Shown here piece after piece: positions 54,082-61,820 of a stretch of 64,000 nucleotides of DNA (its first letter is position 1; every line of letters starts with the position of its first letter). Both the position numbers and the translations under genes were made by a program. A model generated the notes under the pieces. That model was given only the letters and a program-made list of their open reading frames with translations. It was not told the DNA's origin and ran no database searches. The stretch lies in contig NDWX01000004.1 of the NCBI GenBank assembly GCA_002855745.1, forward strand, positions 1 to 64,000, written 5' to 3'. This DNA is from Thermofilum sp. NZ13. GTDB taxonomy: Archaea; Thermoproteota; Thermoprotei; Thermofilales; Thermofilaceae.

Positions 54082-54937
54082 GGAAGCATCCCCGCTGGCT
54101 TTGAGCAACCAAGAGCTCGTTGAATTGTACATCTCTCACCTCATTGCCCGAAACAGGTCCGAGAAGACGATAAGGTACTTTAGAAGCATACTGGAGAGCT
54201 TTCTTCAGTTCCTCGATGGCAAGCGAATCTCGGAAGTGCAACTCTACGACATCGACCTTTTTCTAGCCCGTCTGCGCCAACGCGGGTGGAAGCCGGACAG
54301 CCTATACACCGCGGCTGTTGCAGTTAAAAGGTTCCTGGAGTTTGTCGGCAAAGAGGACGCGCTGCGAGGGTTTGAGCTTCCCAAGCGTGAGAAAAAGCTT
54401 CCAAGGTACCTTGAACCCGAAGAAGTGAAAAGAATGGTGGAGCAGGCTGACAACATTCGAGACAAGCTCATCGTGATGTTGCTGTTTACTACGGGGCTCC
54501 GCGTCGCCGAGCTTGTCAACATCAGAAAAACGGACATCGACTTAGAAAGAAGGACGGTAAGGGTGAAAGGGAAGGGCGCCAAGGAAAGATACGTGTACTT
54601 TCCTCAAAGCGTCGCGGAGTTGCTCGCAGCCTACCTCTCAAGCAACGACTCGGAGTGGTTGTTCCCATCCTCGAAAGATCCCAGCTCTCACATCCACTAC
54701 ACAACTGTCGAGAGAGTGTTGAAGAGGCTAGCGCGTAAAGCGGGCTTAAGTAGAAAAGTTACTCCGCACTTGCTTCGGCACACCTTCGCAACCCTAAGCC
54801 TTGCCTCAGGCCTCGATGTGAGAGAGATCCAGGAGCTTCTGGGGCACTCGAATCTCAACACTACTCAAGTGTACGCCCACGTATCTAGGGAGCGCCTTAG
54901 GAAAGACTACGAGAGGGTGTGGGGCTCGGTTCTCTAG
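54074..54937 (+). CDS. xerA: Tyrosine recombinase XerA
   Basis: A 287-aa site-specific recombinase that resolves chromosome dimers at dif. The SAM-like N-terminal domain (about 14-95) is followed by the catalytic domain. The active-site set is complete: Arg in TTGLRVAEL, Lys in VKGKGAKERYV, HLLRHTFAT (H-x-x-R), LLGHSN and the Tyr nucleophile in TTQVYAHV. ATG at 54074 overlaps the DUF151 stop. No dif site was recognised in the window. Confidence 0.93.
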   Translation: MSREASPLALSNQELVELYISHLIARNRSEKTIRYFRSILESFLQFLDGKRISEVQLYDIDLFLARLRQRGWKPDSLYTAAVAVKRFLEFVGKEDALRGFELPKREKKLPRYLEPEEVKRMVEQADNIRDKLIVMLLFTTGLRVAELVNIRKTDIDLERRTVRVKGKGAKERYVYFPQSVAELLAAYLSSNDSEWLFPSSKDPSSHIHYTTVERVLKRLARKAGLSRKVTPHLLRHTFATLSLASGLDVREIQELLGHSNLNTTQVYAHVSRERLRKDYERVWGSVL

Positions 54938-54941
54938 TCAT

Positions 54942-55520
54942 CTAGACTATCTCAGAAACGGTGGAGCGGAGTTCGATATCGAGTCTTTTCAGGAGAGTTT
55001 CTAAGCTTATGACTTCCGCTCCCGCGAACTCTCTCATGTACTCCAACCCCACTTTGTGCCACTCATCGCTGGCTGCCGCCACGCACTCTAAAGGAACAAT
55101 AACTTTGTAGCCTCGGTAAAATGCCCCAAGCGCTGTTTGTTGCACGCAGATGTGGGTATGTATCCCCGTAACTATCACGGTGTCTACTTCCAGCTCTCGA
55201 AGAAGCATATCTAGGTCTGTGAAAACAAACGCATCGTACCTCCTCTTATTCACGATGAAATCCTTCTCAGTGGGCGAGAGCTCGGGTACCACTTTCGCCT
55301 CAGTACTACCCTTGATCGCATGGGGGCCCCATAGCTTAGTCTCGAAGTCTATGCCTTGGTAGTGCTGGTCGACAGCGTACACCACCGGTATGCCTCTGCT
55401 TCGCGCGAAATCGATAAGCCTTTTGATGCAGGGGATAATACGCTCAGCGTTCTCAGCGCGCAGGCGACCGCGAACGAACTCCTCGAGCATATCTACAACG
55501 AGAACAGCGTACTTAGACAT
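54942..55520 (-). CDS. Isochorismatase-family hydrolase, nicotinamidase-like
   Basis: A 192-aa cysteine hydrolase. The catalytic triad is visible as D10 in LVVDMLEEF, Lys in FIVNKRRYDAF and Cys in GIHTHICVQQTA. This triad is shared by nicotinamidases and related hydrolases, so NAD salvage is likely but not certain. ATG at 55520 follows a TTATATG box by about 30 bp; the longer frame to 55547 would begin inside that box. It lies 4 bp past the convergent xerA stop. Confidence 0.87.
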   Translation of the reverse strand: MSKYAVLVVDMLEEFVRGRLRAENAERIIPCIKRLIDFARSRGIPVVYAVDQHYQGIDFETKLWGPHAIKGSTEAKVVPELSPTEKDFIVNKRRYDAFVFTDLDMLLRELEVDTVIVTGIHTHICVQQTALGAFYRGYKVIVPLECVAAASDEWHKVGLEYMREFAGAEVISLETLLKRLDIELRSTVSEIV

Positions 55521-55563
55521 ACCACTTAGATAACCCGAATAAGGCATATAATAGCGTTTCTTC

Positions 55564-55863
55564 TTACTCGGGCTTAAGGACCACGACTTTTGGCTTCAGC
55601 TCCTCCTCGAGCATCTTCAGGATTGCGGCAACCCTACGACCTTTCTCCGTCAATCTTAGTATTCTGTTGCCGGGACTACCCTTTCTATCCTCCTCGATAA
55701 AACCGTACTCCAATAGCTTCTTCACGTTGTTGTAGATAGACGTCGTGGAAAGCCCAGTGGTAGGTCTTAGGTCGGTGATCTTCTTCTCGCCTGAGAGGAG
55801 CGCAAGGAGTATTAGATCGCTCTCAGTGAACACCAACCTCACATCTACGTCTTCCGCGGTCAT
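55564..55863 (-). CDS. Winged-helix transcriptional regulator
   Basis: A 99-aa regulator with a clear winged helix: LLALLSGEKKITDLRPTTGLSTTSIYNNVKKLLEYGFIEED, then a wing NRILRLTEKGRRVA. It resembles archaeal MarR/ArsR-like factors. The C-terminal helix is short and there is no ligand domain. It sits upstream of the hydrolase gene on the same strand and divergent from the MetRS-beta gene. Confidence 0.82.
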   Translation of the reverse strand: MTAEDVDVRLVFTESDLILLALLSGEKKITDLRPTTGLSTTSIYNNVKKLLEYGFIEEDRKGSPGNRILRLTEKGRRVAAILKMLEEELKPKVVVLKPE

Positions 55864-55926
55864 GACCCACCTACAAACCTCGCTACACCGAAATAAAAAT
55901 TAACCTGTGATTCCGATCTCTCAAGC

Positions 55927-56253
55927 ATGCCTACAGTTAAAATCGAGGATTTCCAGAAGCTGGACATACGCGTGGGGAAAGTACTGCATGCCGAACCGAT
56001 ACAGAAGAGTGAGAAGCTCCTCCTCTTGAAGGTCGATATAGGCGGTGAAACGAGGCAGCTAGTGGCAGGCCTTAGACCCCACTACAAGGCAGAGGAACTG
56101 GTAGGAAAACTCGTCATCGTTCTAGCCAATTTAGAGCCTAAAACCCTCATGGGGTACGTTTCACAAGGCATGCTGCTGGCCGCTGTGGATGATGAAAAGC
56201 CTGTCTTGCTGGTGCCTGACAGGGAAGTAAAGCCAGGGGCTAAAATAAGCTGA
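55927..56253 (+). CDS. MetRS-beta / EMAPII-type tRNA-binding protein
   Basis: A 108-aa OB-fold protein equal to the C-terminal tRNA-binding domain of methionyl-tRNA synthetase, here stand-alone. FQKLDIRVGKVLHAEPIQKSEKLLLLKVDIGGETRQLVAGL and GYVSQGMLLAA are characteristic. In archaea it partners a separate MetRS-alpha, which is not in the window. A CsaA-like chaperone is the other reading. Confidence 0.9.
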   Translation: MPTVKIEDFQKLDIRVGKVLHAEPIQKSEKLLLLKVDIGGETRQLVAGLRPHYKAEELVGKLVIVLANLEPKTLMGYVSQGMLLAAVDDEKPVLLVPDREVKPGAKIS

Positions 56254-56297
56254 GGGGAAACTGGAGAAAGCAGAAAACTTCTTTTCGGTCAGACTTT

Positions 56298-56546
56298 TCA
56301 GCGAATTCCTAAGTGAAGGCCACGGTCAAACCTGGCAGTGTCCATTTCCCTGTACGTTGAAAGGAGCTTTCTAATGGCCTCACGTATAGCGTCGCTGCGA
56401 TTCTGGAAGTAGCCTCTCTCAATGAGCTGATCGAGAGCATCTATAAGGCCGACGGGCAGCTTTACCGATATGACCTTTGTTACAGACGTATAGTCACCCC
56501 TATTGGTGACGTAATAGCTGCTCGAAAGATCGTTTCTTGTGGTCAT
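56298..56546 (-). CDS. Ribbon-helix-helix (CopG-type) DNA-binding protein
   Basis: An 82-aa protein whose central region, ISVKLPVGLIDALDQLIERGYFQNRSDAIREAIRKLL, is a complete ribbon-helix-helix fold. The N-terminal 25 residues are Thr/Ser-rich and the C-terminal 15 end in HLGIR. It diverges from the folate gene at 56665. Its targets are unknown. No toxin partner is adjacent on the same strand. Confidence 0.85.
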   Translation of the reverse strand: MTTRNDLSSSYYVTNRGDYTSVTKVISVKLPVGLIDALDQLIERGYFQNRSDAIREAIRKLLSTYREMDTARFDRGLHLGIR

Positions 56547-56664
56547 CAGACTCTACTGTAACCGAGCTGGATATATTACTTGTAGGAATAACCCCTGCCT
56601 ATAACCGTAGGACAATTTAAAATAACATTCGTTCGAAACTTTAATTTACACATGGGTATTATGA

Positions 56665-57408
56665 ATGAACTCTATGGCAGAGCTAGGCGTAGAGCGCGAT
56701 CGGGAGAAGGATGCCATCAGGAGGGAGATCTGGGCTTTACTTGAACGCTACGAGGTAGTGACTAGCCCTAGGCCTTGCTATGGGAAAATCCCCGGTTTCG
56801 TGGGTAGCAACAATGTCGCGGCTAAGATTCTGAAGCTTGAAGGCTTTAGGCGCGCAGAGACGGTCTACACGACACCCGATCTTTCTAGCCGAGCAATAAG
56901 AGAAGAATCCCTGAAGAGAGGCAAGAAGGTAATAGTGTCCCTGCCGAGGTTACGTGGCTACGTGATTTTAGACCCGTCAAGGATACCTTCATCTAAGTAC
57001 GGCTTTGCCTCCACACTTAGAGGTTCGTTAAGTCTGGGAGAGAGGATAAGGTGGCCCGAGAACATTAGCGTTGATCTGATTGTTTTGGGAAGCGTGGCTG
57101 TAAACAGGGACGGCTCAAGGCTGGGTAGGGGAGACGGGTTCTATGACCTGGAGTACGCGATTCTCAAGGAATTGCACGTAGTCGATAATAAAACCCCTAT
57201 AGTCACAGCAGTCCACGACCTGCAAATCACGGAGCGTAAAATACCGATGTACAAGCACGACGTCCCCGTTGACTACATCATAACGCCCACTCAGCTTATA
57301 GTGACATCAACAACTTACCCGCGTCCGCCCGGGATAATCTGGGATCTTCTATCCATTGACTTTATCAAAGCAACACCTATTTTACGGGTCCTCTTCGGTA
57401 TATCTTAG
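56665..57408 (+). CDS. 5-formyltetrahydrofolate cyclo-ligase-like protein
   Basis: A 247-aa protein of the 5-FTHF cyclo-ligase family, which makes methenyl-THF from folinic acid using ATP. KDAIRREIWALLERY, PGFVGSNNVAAKIL, the late GSVAVNRDGSRLGRGDGFYDLEYAIL (ATP and metal site) and TAVHDLQI are conserved. Archaeal members lie apart from bacterial ones and the substrate may differ. The start is unsure between 56665 and an ATG at 56674; AT-rich TTTAATTTAC lies about 25 bp upstream. Confidence 0.85.
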   Translation: MNSMAELGVERDREKDAIRREIWALLERYEVVTSPRPCYGKIPGFVGSNNVAAKILKLEGFRRAETVYTTPDLSSRAIREESLKRGKKVIVSLPRLRGYVILDPSRIPSSKYGFASTLRGSLSLGERIRWPENISVDLIVLGSVAVNRDGSRLGRGDGFYDLEYAILKELHVVDNKTPIVTAVHDLQITERKIPMYKHDVPVDYIITPTQLIVTSTTYPRPPGIIWDLLSIDFIKATPILRVLFGIS

Positions 57409-57415
57409 TGAGCTG

Positions 57416-57976
57416 TTAGGGTATTTTTAGCAAGCCCGGGATCATCCTGTTAAGTGCCGCCGCGCAGGAGCTGCAAAAAGAGGCTGGTTTTGCATCGACG
57501 TCGTAGATAGAGTTACTAAACCTCATCACGCACCTTCGCTGGCAGTGCGGCAAGCCGAAGCTGTGCCCTAGCTCGTGCAAGCTCTCCTTCAAGAGCCTCA
57601 TTCTGTACAACGCAATCGAAGGTTGCTGACCGTAGTACTCGGGTCGAAGCCGCTCAGTAAACACCACCCCGCCCCAACCCGGCTTCGATACCCCGAAGAC
57701 GAAGTTCAGTCCCTCAACAAACCCATCGCCGTTTACGAGTACGAGTAGTCGTTGCTGAGGTACCACCCCCACAGTTGACTGAAGCTTTTCCAGCAACCCC
57801 TCAGCGTCGATCTGATCCCTTTCCTCGTCGTAGAAGTCAAGGAGAACGCTCATGCTCAGCAGCTTAGGCTCTACGACTACAGTCGAATTAAAAACGCTCT
57901 TAAGGGAGTCAGCGAGCCAATCAACGTCATCTTTCTCAACCCCTAACGGGGCTATCTTAATCGCAATTCCAGCCAT
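57416..57976 (-). CDS. amzA: Archaemetzincin metalloprotease
   Basis: An approximately 186-aa zinc peptidase. HELGHSFGLPHC is the archaemetzincin HExxHxxGxxxHC motif, followed by CVMRFSNSIYDVD (the Met turn) and FCSSC, which makes the structural zinc site. The physiological substrate is unknown. ATG at 57976 gives the normal N-terminus. It converges on the folate gene with only 7 bp between stops. Confidence 0.93.
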   Translation of the reverse strand: MAGIAIKIAPLGVEKDDVDWLADSLKSVFNSTVVVEPKLLSMSVLLDFYDEERDQIDAEGLLEKLQSTVGVVPQQRLLVLVNGDGFVEGLNFVFGVSKPGWGGVVFTERLRPEYYGQQPSIALYRMRLLKESLHELGHSFGLPHCQRRCVMRFSNSIYDVDAKPASFCSSCAAALNRMIPGLLKIP

Positions 57977-58060
57977 ACGACAACAGTATGACAATTAGCT
58001 AACACCTGAATCAAAAGCATTACCATCAATTAAGCACCCGGGAAGCACAGATTACCAGAT

Positions 58061-58444
58061 ATGAAGCTGCGTCTCGAAGACGTCATCGACGAAGCGGTGC
58101 TTGTCTCTGAGAAAAGCACAAACGTCCTGCTTGTTACCCTGCTTGCTTGCACGCTCCTATCGCTTATCCTCTCAGAGACCAAGTACCTCCTACTATCTCC
58201 GATAATTGCCTCATCCTACTTTGTGGTCGAGCTCTCCTGGAGGTTGTACAAGCTACACGGCGAGAGCGGAGAGTTGAAAGGCGGCCTTTTCGCAGTGGCT
58301 CCCTACATTACCCTTCTCACGGCCTCTCTCAGCCTCTTCGGAGTACTTACCTTCATCGCGTACATTCTATCTATATTCGGGCTCTCGGCGATACTCGGTT
58401 TAAGGGCTATAGCCAGTAAGCGTGAAGTAATTGTGATCATGTAA
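58061..58444 (+). CDS. Small membrane protein of unknown function
   Basis: A 127-aa protein with a charged N-terminal segment (about 1-22) and four hydrophobic stretches: VLLVTLLACTLLSLILS, YLLLSPIIASSYFVVE, VAPYITLLTASLSLFGVLTF and IAYILSIFGLSAILGL. No family is recognised. ATG at 58061 is chosen as the only good start. It lies just upstream of the riboflavin kinase gene, with a 23-bp gap. Confidence 0.65.
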   Translation: MKLRLEDVIDEAVLVSEKSTNVLLVTLLACTLLSLILSETKYLLLSPIIASSYFVVELSWRLYKLHGESGELKGGLFAVAPYITLLTASLSLFGVLTFIAYILSIFGLSAILGLRAIASKREVIVIM

Positions 58445-58467
58445 GGCTGATCCCTCGAGAGAATGCA

Positions 58468-59202
58468 ATGGGGCCAGTTACTGATAAAAACCACAGGGAG
58501 GTAATAGAGCATTGTATGCCCAGCGATCAGTTATACGAGATGCTCCCCTTACTTCTCGAGCTTGCCAAGAGGGGTTGCCTGAGTTTTCCCCGGCGGATAA
58601 GCCGCACCGAAGTCATGAAAAGCCTGGGTTATTCAGCCTGGAGGTTCAGGAAGCTCCTCGAAAAGGCCGAGAGTGAAGGTTACATCGAAAGGGTTTTCTT
58701 TGGACGCTACGTAGCTTACAGGGTCACTCCTAGAGGGGTCGACCTCCTCAAGAGAATTCACGCGGACCTGAGTGCAGTATTCAGCTCAAACTCATCTATC
58801 GTGCTGAGAGGAGTGATGGTGCCAGGGCTAGGGGAAGGGGCAGTGTACATGAGCATACCCCGCTACGTAGAGGCGTTCAGAGAGGCTCTAGGCTTTGATC
58901 CATACCCCGGTACTCTCAACATCAGGCTCGATGAAGAGTCCACCGGGAAACGCCTTATCCTTAGAGAAAGCAGTAAGGGGATTAAGATCCCCGGTTTTCA
59001 GGTTAACGGCCGCGAGTTCTGTAGCGTGAGGGTTTACAGGGCTACCATAGTCGGCAACAGCATAAGCGTTTACGGCAGCGCCCTGGATATCGAGAAAACG
59101 AAGCATGGACCCGAGATACTGGAGCTCATCGCACCCGTTAGATTGCGGGATGAGCTGAGGCTCCGCGATGGCGATGCGGTCGAAGTAGAGATAATGGTCT
59201 AG
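58468..59202 (+). CDS. ribK: CTP-dependent riboflavin kinase with N-terminal winged helix
   Basis: A 244-aa archaeal kinase that phosphorylates riboflavin to FMN with CTP. The N-terminal 90 residues form a winged helix (RTEVMKSLGYSAWRFRKLLEKAESEGYIERVFFGRYVAYRVTPRG). The kinase part follows with VMVPGLGEGAVYM, GFDPYPGTLNIRLD and KTKHGPEILELIAPVRLRD. The fusion is common in archaea and suggests that it also acts as a regulator. ATG at 58468 or 58516 may be the start. Confidence 0.92.
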   Translation: MGPVTDKNHREVIEHCMPSDQLYEMLPLLLELAKRGCLSFPRRISRTEVMKSLGYSAWRFRKLLEKAESEGYIERVFFGRYVAYRVTPRGVDLLKRIHADLSAVFSSNSSIVLRGVMVPGLGEGAVYMSIPRYVEAFREALGFDPYPGTLNIRLDEESTGKRLILRESSKGIKIPGFQVNGREFCSVRVYRATIVGNSISVYGSALDIEKTKHGPEILELIAPVRLRDELRLRDGDAVEVEIMV

Positions 59203-59598
59203 CTACGCTTTAACCGGCTTTAGTCTAAATACGCAGAGATTATTTTCCTCGTGCACAACCTGCTCATTCTCCCACACAGGGTAGACCTTCGCGCCCGAAA
59301 GAATACGGGTGCCTGATGCAACGTAGAAAGGCAAGGGGCACAGCTTTTTTAGGGGGCAGCTCTTCTCTCCCAGCACTTTCACAGCGTAGACTTCATCTCT
59401 CACCTCAACTTCTCCCTGGAGGCCAATGCTCGCTAAAACAGCGTTTATCGACTCGGTTACCGAGGCGGATTTTTTGCCTTGGAATTTCTCTCGCGCTAAC
59501 AGCTCTGCGGCAACCGCCACCTGTCCGCTCGTCAAGCTGAGCTTCTCGCTGAGCTTCAGGACCACAAGGGCTAAGAGACTTGAGCAACTCTCCTTCAT
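59203..59598 (-). CDS. Unrecognised 131-aa protein with a CPLKKLC motif
   Basis: A small protein with a helical N-terminal half (LTSGQVAVAAELLAREKF) and a beta-rich second half. CPLKKLCPLPFY gives two cysteines five residues apart, and a further Cys lies in NNLCVFRL. The spacing could support metal or Fe-S binding, but no family is recognised. It shares a strand with the MoaD-like and AOR genes and lies 41 bp after the former, which hints at a role in AOR assembly or electron flow. Confidence 0.6.
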   Translation of the reverse strand: MKESCSSLLALVVLKLSEKLSLTSGQVAVAAELLAREKFQGKKSASVTESINAVLASIGLQGEVEVRDEVYAVKVLGEKSCPLKKLCPLPFYVASGTRILSGAKVYPVWENEQVVHEENNLCVFRLKPVKA

Positions 59599-59639
59599 TA
59601 CGTTGAGGGGTGATGAGCTGTGTCCTTATTAAGGATATC

Positions 59640-59876
59640 TCAACCTCCTCCGATGTGTGGCAGGAGCTTAACGGTGTCGCCGGGCTTTAACCAATAGTCA
59701 GGGTTCACCGAAATGTCGTTCACTAAGATTACCAGCCTATCTAGCAGAGGTTTCACCTCATCACGAACTATGTCTCGTAGCCTCACTTTATCAGAGCTGG
59801 GAAATTCGACCTCCTCGAACTCTTTCCCCGACAGCTCCGTAAGGAATCCGAAGTAGTAAACCTCAACCTTACCCAT
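59640..59876 (-). CDS. MoaD/ThiS-like ubiquitin-fold sulfur carrier
   Basis: A 78-aa beta-grasp protein ending in HIGGG, the C-terminal glycine tail that is thiocarboxylated in molybdopterin synthesis. VEVYYFGFLTELSG and LVILVNDISVNPDYWLKPGDTVKLLP are the fold's strands. It lies 6 bp after the aldehyde oxidoreductase gene, so it probably supplies sulfur for that enzyme's tungsten-pterin cofactor. Confidence 0.88.
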   Translation of the reverse strand: MGKVEVYYFGFLTELSGKEFEEVEFPSSDKVRLRDIVRDEVKPLLDRLVILVNDISVNPDYWLKPGDTVKLLPHIGGG

Positions 59877-59882
59877 ACTCGA

Positions 59883-61721
59883 TCATTGAGTCAGGTCGAC
59901 CCATTTCCCAAGCTCGTCTCTTATGTCGCTCAAACCCAGTCTCTCAAGCGTCGAAGCCCTTGGAATCCCACGGTGGTCCCAGCCAATGAGGTTGTAATAA
60001 GCGCCAAGCATCTCATCGTACCGTTGAGCGTCGAGCCTGGCGCCCTTAAATGGTCCTTTAGTCAGGGGCCTGGTGAACCACTTGCGCGGTGGGTAGTCTA
60101 GCGCTCTACTCCACCGTTTACCCTCTGCCACGTACTCGCGCACCCAGAAGGCTCTAATAAGGTTGAGTACACGCTCGGAAACGACCATGAAATCCTCGAG
60201 CCTCCACTTAAGGCCAGTGGCGGCGTTGAACAGATTGACGTACCAGTCGAGCTCAAGCCCGACCTCAACCCACGGCAACCTGCAGGACACGAGTACCTCG
60301 AACAACCCCCCTCTAATCCTCTGAAGCTCGAAAACTCTCTCTGCCTTTGCTCGCGTATACTCGAAGCGCCCGTGAGACACTTCCCACGAGATTACCCAAG
60401 CATCCTTGTGGTGCGCGCCTATAGAGCTAACGCCGTACGATAACGCCATAGCCGGTGCTGTGTGGCAGTCGTACGCGGAAACGCTGAGCCCTTTAACGTG
60501 AACAGCCAGGTCCTCTCCTCCGATAGTGCGGGAGGCGTGCTCAACGCCCTCAGCGAGGACCTCACCAAGGCCGGGGCGCCTATACACAATGTCCTCGGAG
60601 AGGCTCACGAACCGGTCAAAGTCACCCCACTCGACGTTCTCCTTGATCAGCTTCTTCTCGCTCGCCTCGGCGGCGAAAGCAAGGACAGACCCCAGGCCGA
60701 TCGTGTCGATACCCCACATATCCGCAAGCCTGTTAAGCCGTGCGACTCTCCTGAGGTCTCCCAGCCCGATGTTGGACCCGAGCATCGCCACGTTCTCGTA
60801 GTCGAGCTCCGAGACCTCACCTTTGTCATCGTAAACGTAGTTTCCACACGTCATGTTGCAGTTAGGACAGCCCCTCTGACCAACCTTCATCTTCTCCATA
60901 GCGTTGCCGTCTATTTTCTCACTCTCGTCGAAAACCCCCTCGTTGAAGTTGTGTGTGGGTAAAACGCTGTTCGCCTGAGACCACTGAACAGTCATCATGG
61001 TGCCTTGCCTCATCCAAAACGAGTATGCCGGTTTCTCCTTAATTTCCGCGTAAGCCCTAGCGGCCAGCCTCCTGTACTTGTCCTCGTCGTAGAGCTCTGG
61101 AGCTCTTTCGCCTGTAAACACCACTGCCTTCAGGTTCTTGCTCCCCATTACAGCACCGATGCCGGGTCTGCCCCCGCTTCTCCCCTCTTGGGATATTATC
61201 GTCGCGAGTTCAACGAGGTTCTCCCCCGCAGGGCCAATAACGAGTATGCCTGAGTTTCTCCCATGCCTTTTGACGAGCAAGCGCTCACTGGTGAAAGTGT
61301 CTTTCCCCCAAAGGTCGTCCGCAGTGAGGAACTCAACTTTTCCATCAGAGATGTGAATGTACGTTGGCTTCTCCGCTTTCCCGGTGATCGCTACAGCGTC
61401 GTAACCAGAGTATCTCAGGTAAACGGCGGCCCTGCTACCTATGTTCCCGTCACCGTACCCGTGGGTGAGCGGGCTTTTTGCCGCCACGACAAGCTTACCC
61501 GTACTGGGACCGGGTAAGCCGGTCAACGGCCCTGTAGCTATAACGAGGATGTTGTCTGGAGAGAGGGGATCAGTTCCGGGCGCTAAGTGGTTCCAGAGTA
61601 GCCTAACAGCGAAGCCCCTTCCACCAATGTACGTCTTAGCAAAGTCTCCATCATACTCTTGGATCTTTACACTCTTTGAAGTGAGGTCAATCCACAGAAT
61701 CTTACCATTCCAGCCCTTCAT
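59883..61721 (-). CDS. Aldehyde:ferredoxin oxidoreductase (tungsten)
   Basis: A 612-aa full-length AOR that oxidises aldehydes to acids and reduces ferredoxin. The N-terminal WNGKILWIDLTSKSV and GGRGFAVRLLW bind the bis-pterin cofactor. GCPNCNMTCGNY begins the 4Fe-4S site (C-x2-C-x3-C), with the fourth Cys near 475-485 (LVSCRLPW). The substrate (indole, acet- or another aldehyde) cannot be read from sequence. It is the first gene of the operon with the MoaD-like protein, behind an AACTTTAAG box. The ferredoxin at 33174 is a candidate acceptor. Confidence 0.95.
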   Translation of the reverse strand: MKGWNGKILWIDLTSKSVKIQEYDGDFAKTYIGGRGFAVRLLWNHLAPGTDPLSPDNILVIATGPLTGLPGPSTGKLVVAAKSPLTHGYGDGNIGSRAAVYLRYSGYDAVAITGKAEKPTYIHISDGKVEFLTADDLWGKDTFTSERLLVKRHGRNSGILVIGPAGENLVELATIISQEGRSGGRPGIGAVMGSKNLKAVVFTGERAPELYDEDKYRRLAARAYAEIKEKPAYSFWMRQGTMMTVQWSQANSVLPTHNFNEGVFDESEKIDGNAMEKMKVGQRGCPNCNMTCGNYVYDDKGEVSELDYENVAMLGSNIGLGDLRRVARLNRLADMWGIDTIGLGSVLAFAAEASEKKLIKENVEWGDFDRFVSLSEDIVYRRPGLGEVLAEGVEHASRTIGGEDLAVHVKGLSVSAYDCHTAPAMALSYGVSSIGAHHKDAWVISWEVSHGRFEYTRAKAERVFELQRIRGGLFEVLVSCRLPWVEVGLELDWYVNLFNAATGLKWRLEDFMVVSERVLNLIRAFWVREYVAEGKRWSRALDYPPRKWFTRPLTKGPFKGARLDAQRYDEMLGAYYNLIGWDHRGIPRASTLERLGLSDIRDELGKWVDLTQ

Positions 61722-61820
61722 CTTTACCTCGAAGAAATCGTTACAGTACTTAAAGTTAAAAATTACTCAGAAAAGCTTATATAGAGACAAGGTGAAGAAA
61801 TAACCCCCCGGTGGTTTTTC

